DNA of 64,000 nucleotides from Cordylochernes scorpioides. Taxonomy: Eukaryota > Arthropoda > Arachnida > Pseudoscorpiones > Chernetidae. Below, piece after piece: positions 43,276 to 53,921 of this stretch. Below the pieces are notes generated by a model. The model saw only the letters and a program-made list of their open reading frames with translations, ran no database searches and was not told the DNA's origin. Position 1 is the stretch's first letter, and every line of letters starts with the position of its first letter. Both the position numbers and the translations under genes were made by a program. Location of the stretch: the NCBI GenBank assembly GCA_030710605.1, contig CP092880.1, positions 23,952,467 to 24,016,466 on the forward strand, written 5' to 3'.

Positions 43276-43642
43276 TTATTAACAAATAAATTATGTATAA
43301 TTACAATTTTTAAAAATTAGGCTACAAATTTTTATTATTATTTTTTTAATTTATAAAAAAAAAATTATTAAAATATATTGTCTGGTGGGCCGCAAATTTA
43401 TTCGTTGTGGGCCGCATGAGGCCCGCGGGCCGCGAGTTTGACATGCTTGATCTAGTGGAACAGAAATCAACTAAGCATTGATTTAGCCTGTTCCCAGATA
43501 TTTGACCAACCCAATTTTTTCTGAAAAGCACATGTGCTCCTGGTCAGGATATGCCTTTTTTATTTTTAATATCTAAACCTGACCTTTTTATTTATCTTTT
43601 TTTTTCTTTTTTTTTTTCACATATAATAAATTAAAAATAAAG

Positions 43643-43960
43643 AAGGCATATCCTGACCAAAAGCGCATGTGCTTTTTAGATGGCAGAGCGCCATCTAGTG
43701 GAGCAAAAATAAACTAAACGTTTATTTAGCTTGCTCCGTGATATTTGGCCAAACCAATTTCTTTATAAATCAAGAAAAGCCATCCACGAACGTGTTTCTC
43801 GCTGTTGGCGCTCGTCAGCGTGGAGTAGGCTGTACCACTGCGACCAAAAATATTTTTGGTCCCAGAGGCTTCTTGAGAAACCAAGAAATGGGTATTTAAG
43901 GCCAAATTTGCGTAAATACGCTTAACACATGAAAAAACAATAGAAAAAATAAATAATAAG
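43643..43960 (+). mobile_element. MITE family C, one-ended copy
   Basis: Starts GGCATATCCTGACCAAAAGC and continues through CATCTAGTGGAGCAAAAATA and CCATCCACGAACGTG to the ACACATGAAAAAACAATAG end. The opposite TIR is missing. Confidence 0.7.
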
Positions 43961-43979
43961 TGGGTCAGGTGTTTATATT

Positions 43980-44455
43980 AAAAATACGCTACCTAAATTT
44001 ACCAAAGTATACTCCGGGCTTTATGCTAAGAATGGAGTGTGGACGAGTATCACAGGAAGTTATCATAACTAAGCAGGTCCTGAGATTTTGGGTGAGGATT
44101 ATGAAAATGGAAGAGAGTAGGTTGCCCCGGGCATGTTTGTCACACCTCTGGACATTACACAGCAATCAAAGGGCTGGTTTAACCTTTGTCGAAAACCTGT
44201 CAACCATTTTAGACTCAAACGGTTTTTGTTCCTGAAGGGTTGTCCGGATTATACTGCAATACTGACTGAAATCCCTGCTATTATTCGAATAGCAACCGAA
44301 CAAAGCATCCAAAACGACATGGCGAAAATTCTAAATACTTCACATTACAGTCACTTCAAATACCTAAAAAACTCAATAACAGCAGAACGATATTTACTCA
44401 CAACGCGCGACTGTGTTACAAAAATATTATTTTTCTTTATATTTAAAGCTCTATG
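43980..44455 (+). pseudogene. LINE C-terminal fragment
   Basis: Two overlapping frames give LPKYTPGFMLRMECGR, RFWVRIMKMEESRLPRACL and then a downstream C-terminal tail. The GFMLRMECGR...RFWVR pattern is common in the region after RT in several arthropod LINEs. RT itself is absent. Confidence 0.45.
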
Positions 44456-44975
44456 ACAAGATAAAGATCTAGACAGATACAAATTGGTCAATAACCTTCA
44501 ATTGAACAGCGGGACGCTGTTTCTTTTCAAAGGATAGAAAAGTGTGACATTTACTGTTATATATGTAAATATTTCCTTCTTTTTCTCGTTTTTTAAAAAT
44601 ATTTTTGTTTTATGCAAAGCAGGCTACATACTTGTTGTTTGTACTGATCTATTAATTTGATCATCTCGGCTGAGTGAATCGAGACTCTCTTACTAAGAAT
44701 AAAACTTAATTTTAACATCGACTTCTGCTTCTGTTTAAGTTATTTTCTAGGTGAAAATATAAGGACTTATATTAAGAATTAAGAAAATTGCGTTAAACTT
44801 TTATTAAAATATCTTAAAAACCTTACATAATAAGTATCTTTATTACAAAACCACCAGGAAAATAGAAACCAGAATAAAAGAACACATATTAATATATCAA
44901 TTCTTTCTTAATCAATTCTGTCACCGTTTGCTTTTGTGAATGGAATAAATACCCAAATATGGCCATTTATCATAA
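44456..44975. other. No gene seen
   Basis: AT-rich, with no recognised repeats or coding similarity. Confidence 0.4.
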
Positions 44976-45046
44976 CCATCCGTGGTTGAGTGGTAGAATG
45001 CTCGCCTGCTACGCGGGCGGCCCGGGTTCGATTCCCGGTCGATGCA
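44976..45046 (+). tRNA. tRNA-Gly body with GCT anticodon, probably pseudogene
   Basis: 71 bases that follow tRNA-Gly(GCC) almost base for base: A-box TGGTAGAATGC region, B-box GGTTCGATTCC, T arm intact, 3' end CGATGCA and a long T tract right after for Pol III termination. Four differences stand out: the anticodon loop reads CTGCTAC, so the anticodon is GCT (a Ser codon reader) not GCC; positions 1 and 6 of the acceptor are C facing C; and D-stem position 13 is G facing G. Three broken pairs argue for a pseudogene. Confidence 0.7.
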
Positions 45047-45082
45047 TTTTTTTTTTTACAATTTTTAAAACTCATTTATATA

Positions 45083-45191
45083 TTATACAAGAATGACATC
45101 CACGGCGCCAATTTCTAATTGTAACGAATAGTATTTGAATAAAAGCATTTAATCGGGTAAACCCTGGGCGTTGCCCGGGTCATTCGGCTAG
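45083..45191 (+). mobile_element. Helitron family A 3' end
   Basis: AAGAATGACATCCACGGCGC... down to a hairpin (CCTGGGC-GTT-GCCCGGG), CATTCGG and CTAG at 45188-45191, followed by T. Only the 3' module is present, 36 bases after the tRNA-like gene. Confidence 0.75.
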
Positions 45192-45591
45192 TACAATATA
45201 AAAACCAAAGACGTAAGATCACTAATATACCAGCATACCACAAATACAGACCATATATTCATTCTAGAAAACCCTACCTGCCGTCACTACTGTAATACGT
45301 ATTATTAAATCGATTTGCTTACTGTAGATAGGGTATTCTCTTGAATTAGGTTTATGTTCTAAATTTCTTTCTTTATACGGATGTTTTGAGCAATTACAAA
45401 AATTCATATTGCTGGAGCATTGGTGTTGGCCCTTCCAGACATCATTTTATGCATTTTTGAGTAATTTGGTAGTTGCCTTTGCGATGGTTAGGATTAAACT
45501 CATAGAAAATTCTGGCATTGATTTACCAGTACTTTATTCCGTACTTCACAGCGTTGAATGTCCGCATATATTTTGTTATTTTTATTGATAA

Positions 45592-46338
45592 CTAGCCGAA
45601 TGACCCGGGAAACGCCCGGGTTTTACCCAATTATTATTTTTTTATTCAAATGCTATTCGTTACAATTATAAATTGGCGCCGTGGATGTCACTCATGTGAA
45701 ACGTCCCGTTCCAAACTTTGTGTCTGAGAAGCGATATTTTTATAGAGAGATGATCTGTCTTTGTGTCTTCTGCTCGAATGAATGTTTTTTTTTTCTGTTT
45801 GAACTTTGTTCCTGCAAACTAAAAATGAACTGGCTTCACCCGTGGTCTCTGTTTTTGGAATTTTTCCCAATATAATTTTGCATTTGATAATCAAACCTGA
45901 TACAGCAATATTGTCATCATCATTTTCTTACTAAAAAACAACTATTTTTGCCCAGAACCTTTCAATTTAAATTTTTCTTGGCTAAAAATCCGATAAATAA
46001 TTCTTCCAGATTTTTCTCTCTGTCTTGTTAAAACACGTTTTACATGTACATTAGGTCAGCTGATATTACCTCCCATCTTCACCGCTAGAGGCGCTGCTTG
46101 CGAGCGAAAGGGCAAATTTGCAACGCAATTTGCAAATAACTCGAAGAATATTCGGGATAGAGACCTGAAATTTTCATTTTAAGTTTTTCCAGATTCTACT
46201 CTATATACTGTTAAAATTTCAGTCAGATTAGTTACGTATTGTGGACGTGTATAGCCGACATAGGAACAAACACACATACATACATACATACATACATACA
46301 TACATACATACACTGACTTTTATATACGTATATAGGGA
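45592..46338 (-). mobile_element. Complete short Helitron, family A
   Basis: 747 bp. On the minus strand it starts TCCCTATATACGTATATAAA and ends with the hairpin GGGCGTTTCCCGGGTCATTCGG then CTAG, between host A and T, as Helitrons do. It contains a (CATA)n microsatellite near the 5' end, which is the empty version of the site filled in the copy at 54855-57001. There is no RepHel protein, so it is non-autonomous. Confidence 0.85.
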
Positions 46339-47530
46339 TTTGGTACACTCGCGGAGAAACTCTCAACACGATGCCATGTTCTTGCCTAATGGATTTAATA
46401 GGAAAAGTACTTTAATTTCGTTTTCACAGTCATTCATTTCTAAATTGATCCCGAATATAATAGTTGGAAAATTTACTATGTCAGTAATTTTATTAACCAA
46501 TTTGATAACTACAGTTGGGTTTCGCATTTTAAGTTTGTATATTTTACTCAAAGAATTGCTTTCATCAGATTTATTAAAACTCTCAATCAACTGATCAATG
46601 CCTTTTCATCAGGTAATTTTATGATCGTGTCTTTCTTCGTATTGATAATTTTGGTAATTTTTGCTTTATTCCTATTCTTGGCGTAGATGTTTTACATAGT
46701 CACATACTAATATCTTGATATTCTCTTTGGGGGGTTTTCTTTGCAATGTTTTAATTAGCTCTTGATACAATTTCACCAGGTGCCAATTATCGAAAGCAAT
46801 TGTAAATATTTGGATTTCTTTTTTTGTCTCTTTCGATTTTGTTTATGTGTTATTTTTTAAAATATTTGTTATTATTATATACTGAATATATATTTTTGAT
46901 CGATATTTATTAGCGGATGTATATAGAGAATAATTTTGTTGATTTTGCATTTATTTAAAAATATATATATTTTTTAATTCGGTATAGTTAGATTAAAATA
47001 GAATTTAGGGTGGTTTGGTTCAATTGCTCTGTTGTTGTTGCGAAGTTTTAATTTAGGCTTCCTTCTTGAACTTTAGATATTTGTAATGGACAAATATTTA
47101 GTAGTTTTAAATTTGTTTATTGATTAAAAAGGTAAAAAAAAAAGATGCTAACTTGCTTGTATGTCTAAAGTGAATGAAAGTAAACTCAACCCTTGATAGT
47201 TGCGTGCGTGTTGCATTTTGATCCACACGGTCGAAACACTAATGATTAAACTGTTACCATGTCTTAGTCATACCAAAAAGATTGTTTCTAGTGGCTTCAA
47301 TGAGCTGTGGTGGAATATAATTAAGAAACTAATCCTTTTAATGCTCTTTGCTAAATTTCGTCACTGTTAAACTACACATTCCGAGTCAGAAATTGGCATC
47401 TTTTCTTTCCATATAAATATCTATATAGGTAAATTGGTTTAATTTAGTATCAACTGAGGTACAACATTTTATTGACTAAATTTCTCCATTCGTTTCTCTC
47501 ATCACACACTATATACATATATATATATAT
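46339..47530. other. AT-rich sequence without recognised genes
   Basis: About 1.2 kb. A minus frame of 75 codons (46363-46590) is hydrophobic and Asn/Ile-rich but matches nothing I know. Low-complexity AT dominates. Confidence 0.4.
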
Positions 47531-47536
47531 AAAAAA

Positions 47537-47968
47537 TGGCATATCCTGACCAGGAGCACATGTGCTTTACAGAAGGCAGAGCGCCATCTGGTGGAACAGA
47601 AATCAACTAAACATTGATTTAACCTGTTCCCTGATATTTGGCCAACCCAATTTCTTGATAAATCAAGAAAAGCCATCCACGAACGCGTTTCGCGCTTTTT
47701 GGCGCTCGTCAGCGTGGACTAGGCTGAACCATTGAGACCAAAAAAGATTTTTTGATCCCAATGGCTTCCCGAAAAACCAAGAAATGGGTATTTAAGGCCA
47801 AACCTGCGTAAATACGCTTAGCACATTAAAAATTTTTCTTGATTTATCAAGAAATTGGGTTGGCCAAATATCAGGGAACAGGTTAAATCAATGTTTAGTT
47901 GATTTCTGTTCCACCAGATGGCGCTCTGCCTTCTGTAAAGCACATGTGCTCCTGGTCAGGATATGCCA
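47537..47968. mobile_element. Intact MITE family C
   Basis: ATGGCATATCCTGACCAGG at one end and its mirror at the other, with arms of about 150 bp that also share CACATGTGCT, GCGCCATCTGGTGGAACAG and TTGGCCAACCCAATTTCTTG. The centre is unique. It lies between TA-rich runs. It is the reference copy for the interrupted one at 37801-43555. Confidence 0.88.
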
Positions 47969-48044
47969 TTTTTAATATATATATATATGTCGTAACTAAC
48001 TATAATAGTAATGTAAGTATATATGTATAATTAAAACCAGACTA

Positions 48045-48474
48045 TGTTCACAACACATCACAATATTTATTGCACAGCACAACATTGATAAGGAATAAAT
48101 AAAATAATTTTGGTTGAATCGCCAATGGGAATATTTCTCTTCTCCTCGGAGAAGACGTGGGGCACGTGTCCACGGGCTCAGCAAGGGTTGTCCTCGAGCC
48201 TCCTTCCCCGACGGCGGCGTGCCTGGTAATACACGCCGATGGCCAATCCGGCCGCGATGATGGACTCCACCACCGTCAATATCAACTCTGGGCGGTCATG
48301 CAGCTCGACCAGGGGACCTTCTCCCTCCTGGCGGCTGGGGGGTGGTGGGATGGGACTCCACCGGATCGGCATGGACGTGCCGAAGCTCGCAATGACTACG
48401 AGCAGAAAGGCTACAAGCATGGCCATAATGTCTTTGAAAGCAAATATCAGCAAGGGATAGCAAGTCAAGCTCGA
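48045..48474 (-). other. Candidate terminal exon of a host gene
   Basis: On the minus strand a good splice-acceptor pattern TTGTTTCCCAG ends at 48475. A GC-rich open frame (48426-48178) follows, then a 3' region with AATAAA at 48071-48066 and a GT-rich TGTGATGTGTTGTG just downstream, as at real poly(A) sites. No transposon termini bound it. Upstream exons, if any, lie above 48485 and were not recognised. Confidence 0.5.
48178..48426 (-). CDS. Small single-pass membrane protein, unrecognised
   Basis: 82 codons from an ATG at 48426. The N-terminus MAMLVAFLLVVIASF looks like a signal peptide. A short Pro-rich outer segment (IRWSPIPPPPSRQ) and an acidic linker follow, then one hydrophobic span (ILTVVESIIAAGLAIGVYY, about residues 49-67) and a strongly basic tail (QARRRRGRRLEDNPC). 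The predicted topology is a small type I membrane protein with a basic cytoplasmic tail. An in-frame extension upstream has no earlier ATG within the exon. Base composition differs sharply from its AT-rich surroundings. I know no family for it; function is unknown. It could also be a viral or transposon accessory gene, but no such neighbours are seen. Confidence 0.5.
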   Translation of the reverse strand: MAMLVAFLLVVIASFGTSMPIRWSPIPPPPSRQEGEGPLVELHDRPELILTVVESIIAAGLAIGVYYQARRRRGRRLEDNPC

Positions 48475-48733
48475 CTGGGAAACAATTGATTTCTAAACTC
48501 TTAATTGTTGAACTCCATGGCAACTCGTAGAGAAATAACATCTATCACAAGTGAAAATTTCATTCAAGCACATTTTTTTTTTTAATTCTCAAAAATGTTA
48601 TATTAAACAATATTAATATTTCAAATCAGTAAATTTATATATTTGAAGAAGAATAAAATTAAATAGAGATTAAAGAAAGTTATAATTTTACTTATCTTTA
48701 AAAGAGACGAGAGATTATTTACTATGTTAAATA

Positions 48734-48995
48734 CACCTATCCCCCGATTTACACGGTAGATACGTTCCTGAGAAAAAGTGTAAATCGGGGGATAGGTGTA
48801 CACAGAAATAAAATGCATTGACAGGTTAAAATATGTAGTCAGCACATAAGCTCGGGATTCCTCGTGAGATGTGTACACAGCGCATGTGTTCAATCACAGT
48901 AGCATTTAGTATAGTGCGATAAAAAAACTTATTTGGAAAACCGTGTAAAAGCGAAAACGTGTAAAACAAGTACCGTGTAAATCGGGGGATAGGTG
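48734..48995. mobile_element. Short MITE with CACCTATCCCCCGATTTACA termini
   Basis: 262 bp flanked by TA on both sides. The TIR CACCTATCCCCCGATTTACA is repeated three times: at both ends and in inverse near 48778-48799, so the left third folds into its own hairpin. This is a Tc1/mariner/pogo-type non-autonomous element. Confidence 0.85.
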
Positions 48996-49602
48996 TATTG
49001 TCAAATATTCTCAAATAATTCGTGTATATTCTTCACAGAGGATATATTCACATAGCACGTACTTTAGGCAGATTAGATAATTGATTTTTAAACTTGTAGT
49101 AAAAATATCATTTATTCAAGATAGATATTGGTGATTAAAGTATACATCCCAAGCATTGGAAATTAAGTTGTTAACTTCACGATATTTCTTTTATGTACAG
49201 AACTAGAATATGATCCAAATTTCCCTTTAATAAACATATTGAATCTATGTAGTTTAATGTTTGATTATAGGGTGTCTGTAACCTATATTATTGTGATAGA
49301 TTTTTTTTTTTTTGTGGAAAAAAAAAAATATATATATATATATACTCGTATATATATATATATAGCCCCCCATCTTTTATCAAAATTCGAAACTATTTTA
49401 AACGCGTAATATTCTTTTTTTGAAATTAAACAATTTCTACTGCCCTTACTGCAATGGAAAAAAAAATTAATGGGAGGGCCTGGCTCATCAGTGGTGAACC
49501 CTCCCAGCGGTTTCGCCATTTTTGTCCATAGTTCTTCTAAAATACCCATTCCAAGAGTCTAGCAATAGTATCACTATAAAAGGAAGTTCCAAAAATGCAA
49601 TA

Positions 49603-50531
49603 CTACTCTGATCAAAAAGTTTCGACACTTTGCTCATAAAATCCTCAAAACTCAATATATTTTCTCCCTGTTTGTGGCAAACGCAAGCGTCTCCCTTGGC
49701 TTGGAGACCTGCCAATTTTCAAAAATCACGCGCCAGAACAGCGCGAGCAGCGGCTGTTCGAAGTGAAGCCATTTTGCCCGTACTTCGATTTCGTTAGTCA
49801 CCGAAATGGAGGATCAACGAATTTGCATCAAGTTCTGTGTGAAAAACGGATTCAAGGGTGCCGAAATTTTTTGGATGTTGCAAACAGCCTATTGGGATGC
49901 CGTCATGAGCCGAAGACGAGTTTTCGAGTGGTACAAGCGCTTCAAGGAGGGTCGGGAAGAGACCGCCGACAACGAGCGTTCCGGGAGACCGTCCACATCA
50001 ACCACGCCTGAAAAAGTGGACAAGGTGTTGGAACTGGTGCATCAAGACCGACGAATAACTGTCAGGGAGGTCGCCGAAGAAGCAGGGATGTCATTCGGGT
50101 CGACTAAATCGATAATGAAGGACAAAACGGCCGGAGCTGTGGAGGAGCAAGTCGTGGATTCTCCACCACGATAACGCGCCGGCGCACACAGCTCTCAAAA
50201 TCTCGAAGTTCCTGCAGGACCACTCAACCTCTGTGTTCCCCCAACAGTCCCGATTTGGCCCCCTGCGACTTCTTCCTTTTTGGAAAGCTCAAAAAAAAGT
50301 TAAAGGGTCGGAAATTTCAGAGCATAGAAGAGATCAAAGTGGAATCGAAGAAGGCCATGAAGGCGATCCCGAAAACAGACTACCAGAGGTGTTTTGCCGA
50401 CTGGAAAAAAGGTGGCTGAAGTGCATCGCGGCTAACGGGGACTACTTTGAAGGAGACAATTTGAATTTTGTATAATAATAAAGTTTTTTTTAACTTATGA
50501 GCAAAGTGTCGAAACTTTTTGATCAGAGTAG
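49603..50531 (+). mobile_element. Internally deleted mariner
   Basis: 929 bp with TIR CTACTCTGATCAAAAAGTTT at both ends and TA duplications at 49601-49602 and 50532-50533. Full-length mariners are about 1.3 kb; roughly a quarter is missing from the middle of the transposase gene. Confidence 0.93.
49806..50475 (+). pseudogene. Mariner transposase with central deletion
   Basis: The first frame begins MEDQRICIKFCVKNGFKG and carries the two HTH motifs (RRVFEWYKRFKEGRE, ITVREVAEEAGMSFGS). It stops near 50174. A second phase resumes with HHDNAPAHTALKISKFLQ (second Asp) and APCDFFLFGKLKKKLKG (third Asp), ending GDYFEGDNLNFV. The first catalytic Asp block (TGDE) is deleted, so it cannot be active. 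The DNA-binding domain alone is intact and could in principle bind TIRs. Confidence 0.88.
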
Positions 50532-50706
50532 TATAACAGCGGTATGTTAGATTAAACTGGAGAAACCGCTGGGAGGGTTCACCACTAATTAGCCAGGCCC
50601 TCCCATTAATTTTTCCATTGCAGTAAGGGCAGTTGAAATTGTTCATTTAAAAAAAAAAAAAAAAAGAATCTTTCGTGTTTAAAATAGTTTCGAATTTTGA
50701 TAAACA

Positions 50707-51892
50707 TCACTTTATCCTCACAAGAATAGATTCAACAGAGTGGGTGTTTGTTAGGAAAGTAGTTTTTTTTTTAATCAAATGTTCATTAGGAAAACTAATT
50801 CGGGCCTTGCCTGGATCATTTAATATTAGTATAGTATATTAATTAATATAGAGGCTAAATTTATGAATTCAATTGCCATCTATCGGTCAAATTTGTAACA
50901 AATAAATTTAGAAGCAATGTGTTTTTTAAAAAATTATATTAGATATTATCTATACAGAACTCGCAAAAAAGATTAGAGATAAATTGCTGAATTTTAGCAA
51001 AATAAAAAAAATATAATTTTAATTATAATATATAAGACCTCTCTTGAAAAAAGAGAGGGCTTCAGAAATTGACGAAAAAATTAATAAGTGGAGATATTGG
51101 TTGACGAAAGACCATATTTGGCCACTCCAACAATATTTTCAAATTTTAGCAATCGGGTATTTAAAAACATTTTAATTTAATTTTATTACTTACGCTTGTT
51201 TTAAATTATAAATTGAGTATAACCATTTTTTATTATATTAAAAAACTATTTTATTAACGTTTTAATTATAATATCTAGAAAAATAGGATTTTTACCTATG
51301 CTGCCATCTATTATCTGAAGTTACAACTATTTATATTAAATAATTTGATATTTTGTATCTTCTCAAGACACAATATTATATATATATATATTTTAATAAA
51401 TAAAAATATTAAAATAATAATAATATATTTTCTTTTAATTCAAGAGACGCATATTGGGTTTATAAAGTAAAATTTAATTTCATTATATTTAGACTTGTGC
51501 TCATCAAAATACCATGAAGTGTTATATCTATAATCTAATCCTAATATATATTAAAAAGTATACGTCACATAGATTGCCAAAACTGATTCGTTTATACTAA
51601 AAAAAAAAAAGTATTCATTTAAAAATAACTTGAGCTTTGAATGTTTCTTTTAAAGTGCTGCCATCTATTGGTAAAAAGGTAAACCATCTATTCAAATTAA
51701 ACGTTTAATCGAAACATTTCAAATGAAATATTTGATACGATATTTTAAATGTCTGTTTTCACACACAAATATATAAACACGATTTTAAAAATAAAAGTAT
51801 TGAATAAATTAGTGTAATTATATATATTTTTTGCTAATTAATATTTTAAATAGAACTGCAATTTTTTAAAATTTCTACAATAAACGTACCGG
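50707..51892. other. AT-rich sequence without recognised genes
   Basis: Very AT-rich. Two loosely similar blocks with TGCTGCCATCTATT (about 51298 and 51656) suggest an old duplication or two copies of a degraded repeat. There is no coding signal. Confidence 0.45.
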
Positions 51893-52330
51893 CATATATT
51901 ATATATATATATAAATGAATGTATGTGTGTGTGTCTGTCCTTTATGCCTGACCAAACCACTCATTGGAACGCCATGGAACTTTGGGAAGTTATTTAGTAT
52001 AGTACTGGGAAGGTTTCTAGCAAATAAAATTTTTGAAATAACTTTTCGCCTAAAAATAATCAAGATAAATATTCTAATTTATCTGTTATAATTCAACAAT
52101 CTGTTATAAATATTATCATGCATATAGAAAAAAATGATTATATGCCTCTTCTTTATGCCGGACCAAACTACTCATTTATCGCAATTTAACTTTGAGAAAT
52201 TGTTTAATATACTACCAGAAAGGTTTCTATCTAATTATTAGTTTGAAAAACCTTTTTTTTTTTTTTTTTGGAAAAAAAGGGATAAATATTAATTAATCTG
52301 TTATATTTTCAGCACTCTGATTTATTATCT
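51893..52330 (+). repeat. Possible Helitron 5' region, tandemly duplicated
   Basis: ATATATATAAATGAATGTAT and a GTGTGTGTCTG run resemble a Helitron 5' end. The text that follows (CTTTATGCCTGACCAAACCA to GGAAGGTTTCTA) repeats about 200 bases later with differences. No 3' terminus is paired with it. Confidence 0.35.
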
Positions 52331-52355
52331 CTGTATTATCTATATATATATATAA

Positions 52356-52528
52356 CTAGCGGATGTGTACCCGGCTTCGCCCGGGTTTTATCCGAGTGGA
52401 AGTTTGCCTAACGAATATTATTGATAATATATTTATTATTGGTAATTGAGATAAAAATATTCTGGAACACACAGAACATTATGATAATAATGATAATAAT
52501 ATTCAGTACGTTATATATTTATATAATA
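52356..52528 (-). mobile_element. Helitron family B 3' end fragment
   Basis: CTAG at 52356-52359 followed on the plus strand by CGGATGTGTACCCGGCTTCG, the mirror image of a Helitron 3' hairpin and CTRR end. The body is cut short by the next Helitron. Confidence 0.7.
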
Positions 52529-53348
52529 CTAGCGGATGTGCCCGGCTTCGCCCGGGTTTTACCCGAGTGAATGTTTGTCTAACGAACATTTGTTAAAACA
52601 ATTCTCTATAAACTTATAAAACGTACTCGGCTTCGCCCGGGGTTTTACCCGAGTAAAGGTTTGTCTAGCGAACATTTGTTAAAACAATTCTCTAAAAACT
52701 TATTAAAAAAAAAAAAAAAAAGATATATTTTGATAATTTGAAACTCGTAAATTTGAATCTCTCGATAAAGTGAACATTTTTTCCCGGTCCCTGGGTCCCT
52801 GTGTGCCGTGTCATCCTGAATTTTGTCTTTCCTAATTTTCTACATTACAAAATCATCGTTTTATCTAGTGAACATTTTTCCCGGTCCCTTGAAAAATACT
52901 CGATAAGTTGAATAAAATCAATATTAATTGGTTCCCTCGGTAATTGGAAGTTAAAGGAATAGTATCTTCGCCTTTTTAATTTTTTTATTTAGGTAACCTG
53001 GATTCCTGGAGTATCTTCGCCTTGAATTGTATCATTATTCTTGTCTCAAATAAATTGCCGTGTCATCCTGAGATAATCTTACTTTTGATAAATAATATTT
53101 AAGATAACAAACTTAGTGATAAGAAAACTTGTTATCATCGTCACAATGGGGGCGCTGCTTGCGAGTTAAATCTACAAATCTGCAAATAACTCTAAGGATA
53201 TTCAAGATATTCATGAAATTATTTTTCAATAACCTTCCCGGTGATATACCTAATAATATCCCAAAATTTCACGGCGATTGGATGTATGGTTTTTGAATCT
53301 ATAGAGTACAGACAAACAGACAGACAGACAGACATTCAATTTTATATA
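52529..53348 (-). mobile_element. Helitron family B, uninterrupted
   Basis: Minus-strand 3' end CTAG at 52529-52532 with the hairpin CCCGGGCGAAGCCGGG. The 5' end near 53348 reads TATATAAAATTGAATGTCTG. It holds an (ACAG)n microsatellite at 53305-53335, the unoccupied form of the site filled by the LINE at 14829. A second partial 3' hairpin (near 52622) shows an internal tandem duplication. It abuts the LTR at 53349. Confidence 0.75.
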
Positions 53349-53845
53349 TGTTACGAGAAGAGCACTTGCAACCTCCGCCAGTAGATGGCGCGTTCGCCTG
53401 TTTTGCATCTGCAACTGATGCGGGAGTCGCCGACTGCTGTGATCCCGTTTCCTGGGGAGGCCACCTCTCCTGCCTGTAAATACCTTTCTATATTGGCCCC
53501 AGGAGGTGGCGTATAATGTAAATACCCGTTGTTTATTATTCCAGTTATATGTAATGTTTAGTAATATATGACAATAAAGAAGTGCTTCTGGTTCTCCGTG
53601 CCGCCTCCTGTCATTCCTCTAGCCATTGCCATCTTCGTCGGGCCGCTGCTGCTGCTGCTACTGCTCTTCTGGTAAGTCTCTCGTGTCCCCCCACCAGTGG
53701 TAAGGCCGAGAGATACTGCCAGAGGAAGGGAGTGTCCACTTGAGCGGTGGAACTCGGGACGTCGTCAGGGTGACTGCAGGGAGGAGCTACTCCGCGACCG
53801 AAGGAGCGAATCGTACCAAGAGATCGGGAGGGATCACGCGTAACA
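53349..53845 (+). repeat. LTR of a Gypsy-like retrotransposon
   Basis: 497 bp beginning TGTTACG and ending CGTAACA, a 7-bp terminal inverted repeat. It contains AATAAAG at about 53573, fitting a poly(A) signal. A typical primer-binding site begins two bases after its end. Confidence 0.8.
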
Positions 53846-53846
53846 C

Positions 53847-53863
53847 TGGTGTCAGAAGTGGGA
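53847..53863 (+). other. Primer-binding site
   Basis: TGGTGTCAGAAGTGGGA directly downstream of the LTR. This string is the common start of the internal region in several metazoan Gypsy-like families, where it pairs with a tRNA 3' end. Which tRNA is used here was not determined. Confidence 0.75.
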
Positions 53864-53921
53864 TTCTTCCTCGTGGAGGTCACCAGGAGGCTCCTTGTGA
53901 GATTTCTTTGGTTGCTGACGA

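Larger units (their letters stand above)
37847..43449 (-). mobile_element. hAT transposon (Charlie8/GTF2IRD2-like) with nested LINE
   Basis: Perfect 16-bp terminal inverted repeats CAAGCATGTCAAACTC and an 8-bp target duplication ATCTAGTG (37839-37846 and 43450-43457), the hAT hallmark. Subterminal GGGCCGC motifs occur at both ends. It carries a transposase remnant (38014-39843) and, inserted later, an R1/LOA-like LINE (about 40000-42790) and an inverted piece of MITE C (42990-43275). Confidence 0.93.
37801..43555. mobile_element. MITE family C, split by a hAT element
   Basis: Left end GGCATATCCTGACCAGG at 37801 and mirror right end CCTGGTCAGGATATGCC ending 43555, both next to AAATAAAAAA-type sequence. 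Removing the hAT and one ATCTAGTG restores continuous MITE text (CAGAGCACCATCTAGTG then GAACAGAAATCAAC), which matches the intact copy at 47537-47968. Confidence 0.85.
49376..50706. mobile_element. MITE family B, copy 3, split by a mariner
   Basis: Outer arms ATCAAAATTCGAAACTATTT / AAATAGTTTCGAATTTTGAT and inner arms GGGAGGGCCTGGCTCATCAG / mirror. A mariner (49603-50531) is inserted between the arms. An A/T tract in each arm has expanded to different lengths. Confidence 0.8.

Noticed and set aside
43731-43925. 64-codon frame conserved with 43041-43235
   Set aside because: Explained by two inverted copies of MITE family C.
48157-48489. 110-codon plus frame over the candidate exon
   Set aside because: The minus frame has the signal/TM architecture plus poly(A) context; the plus frame has neither.
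53611-53883. 90-codon minus frame in the LTR
   Set aside because: It covers the LTR end and PBS, which are non-coding in this family; the Ala run comes from a (CTG)n tract.
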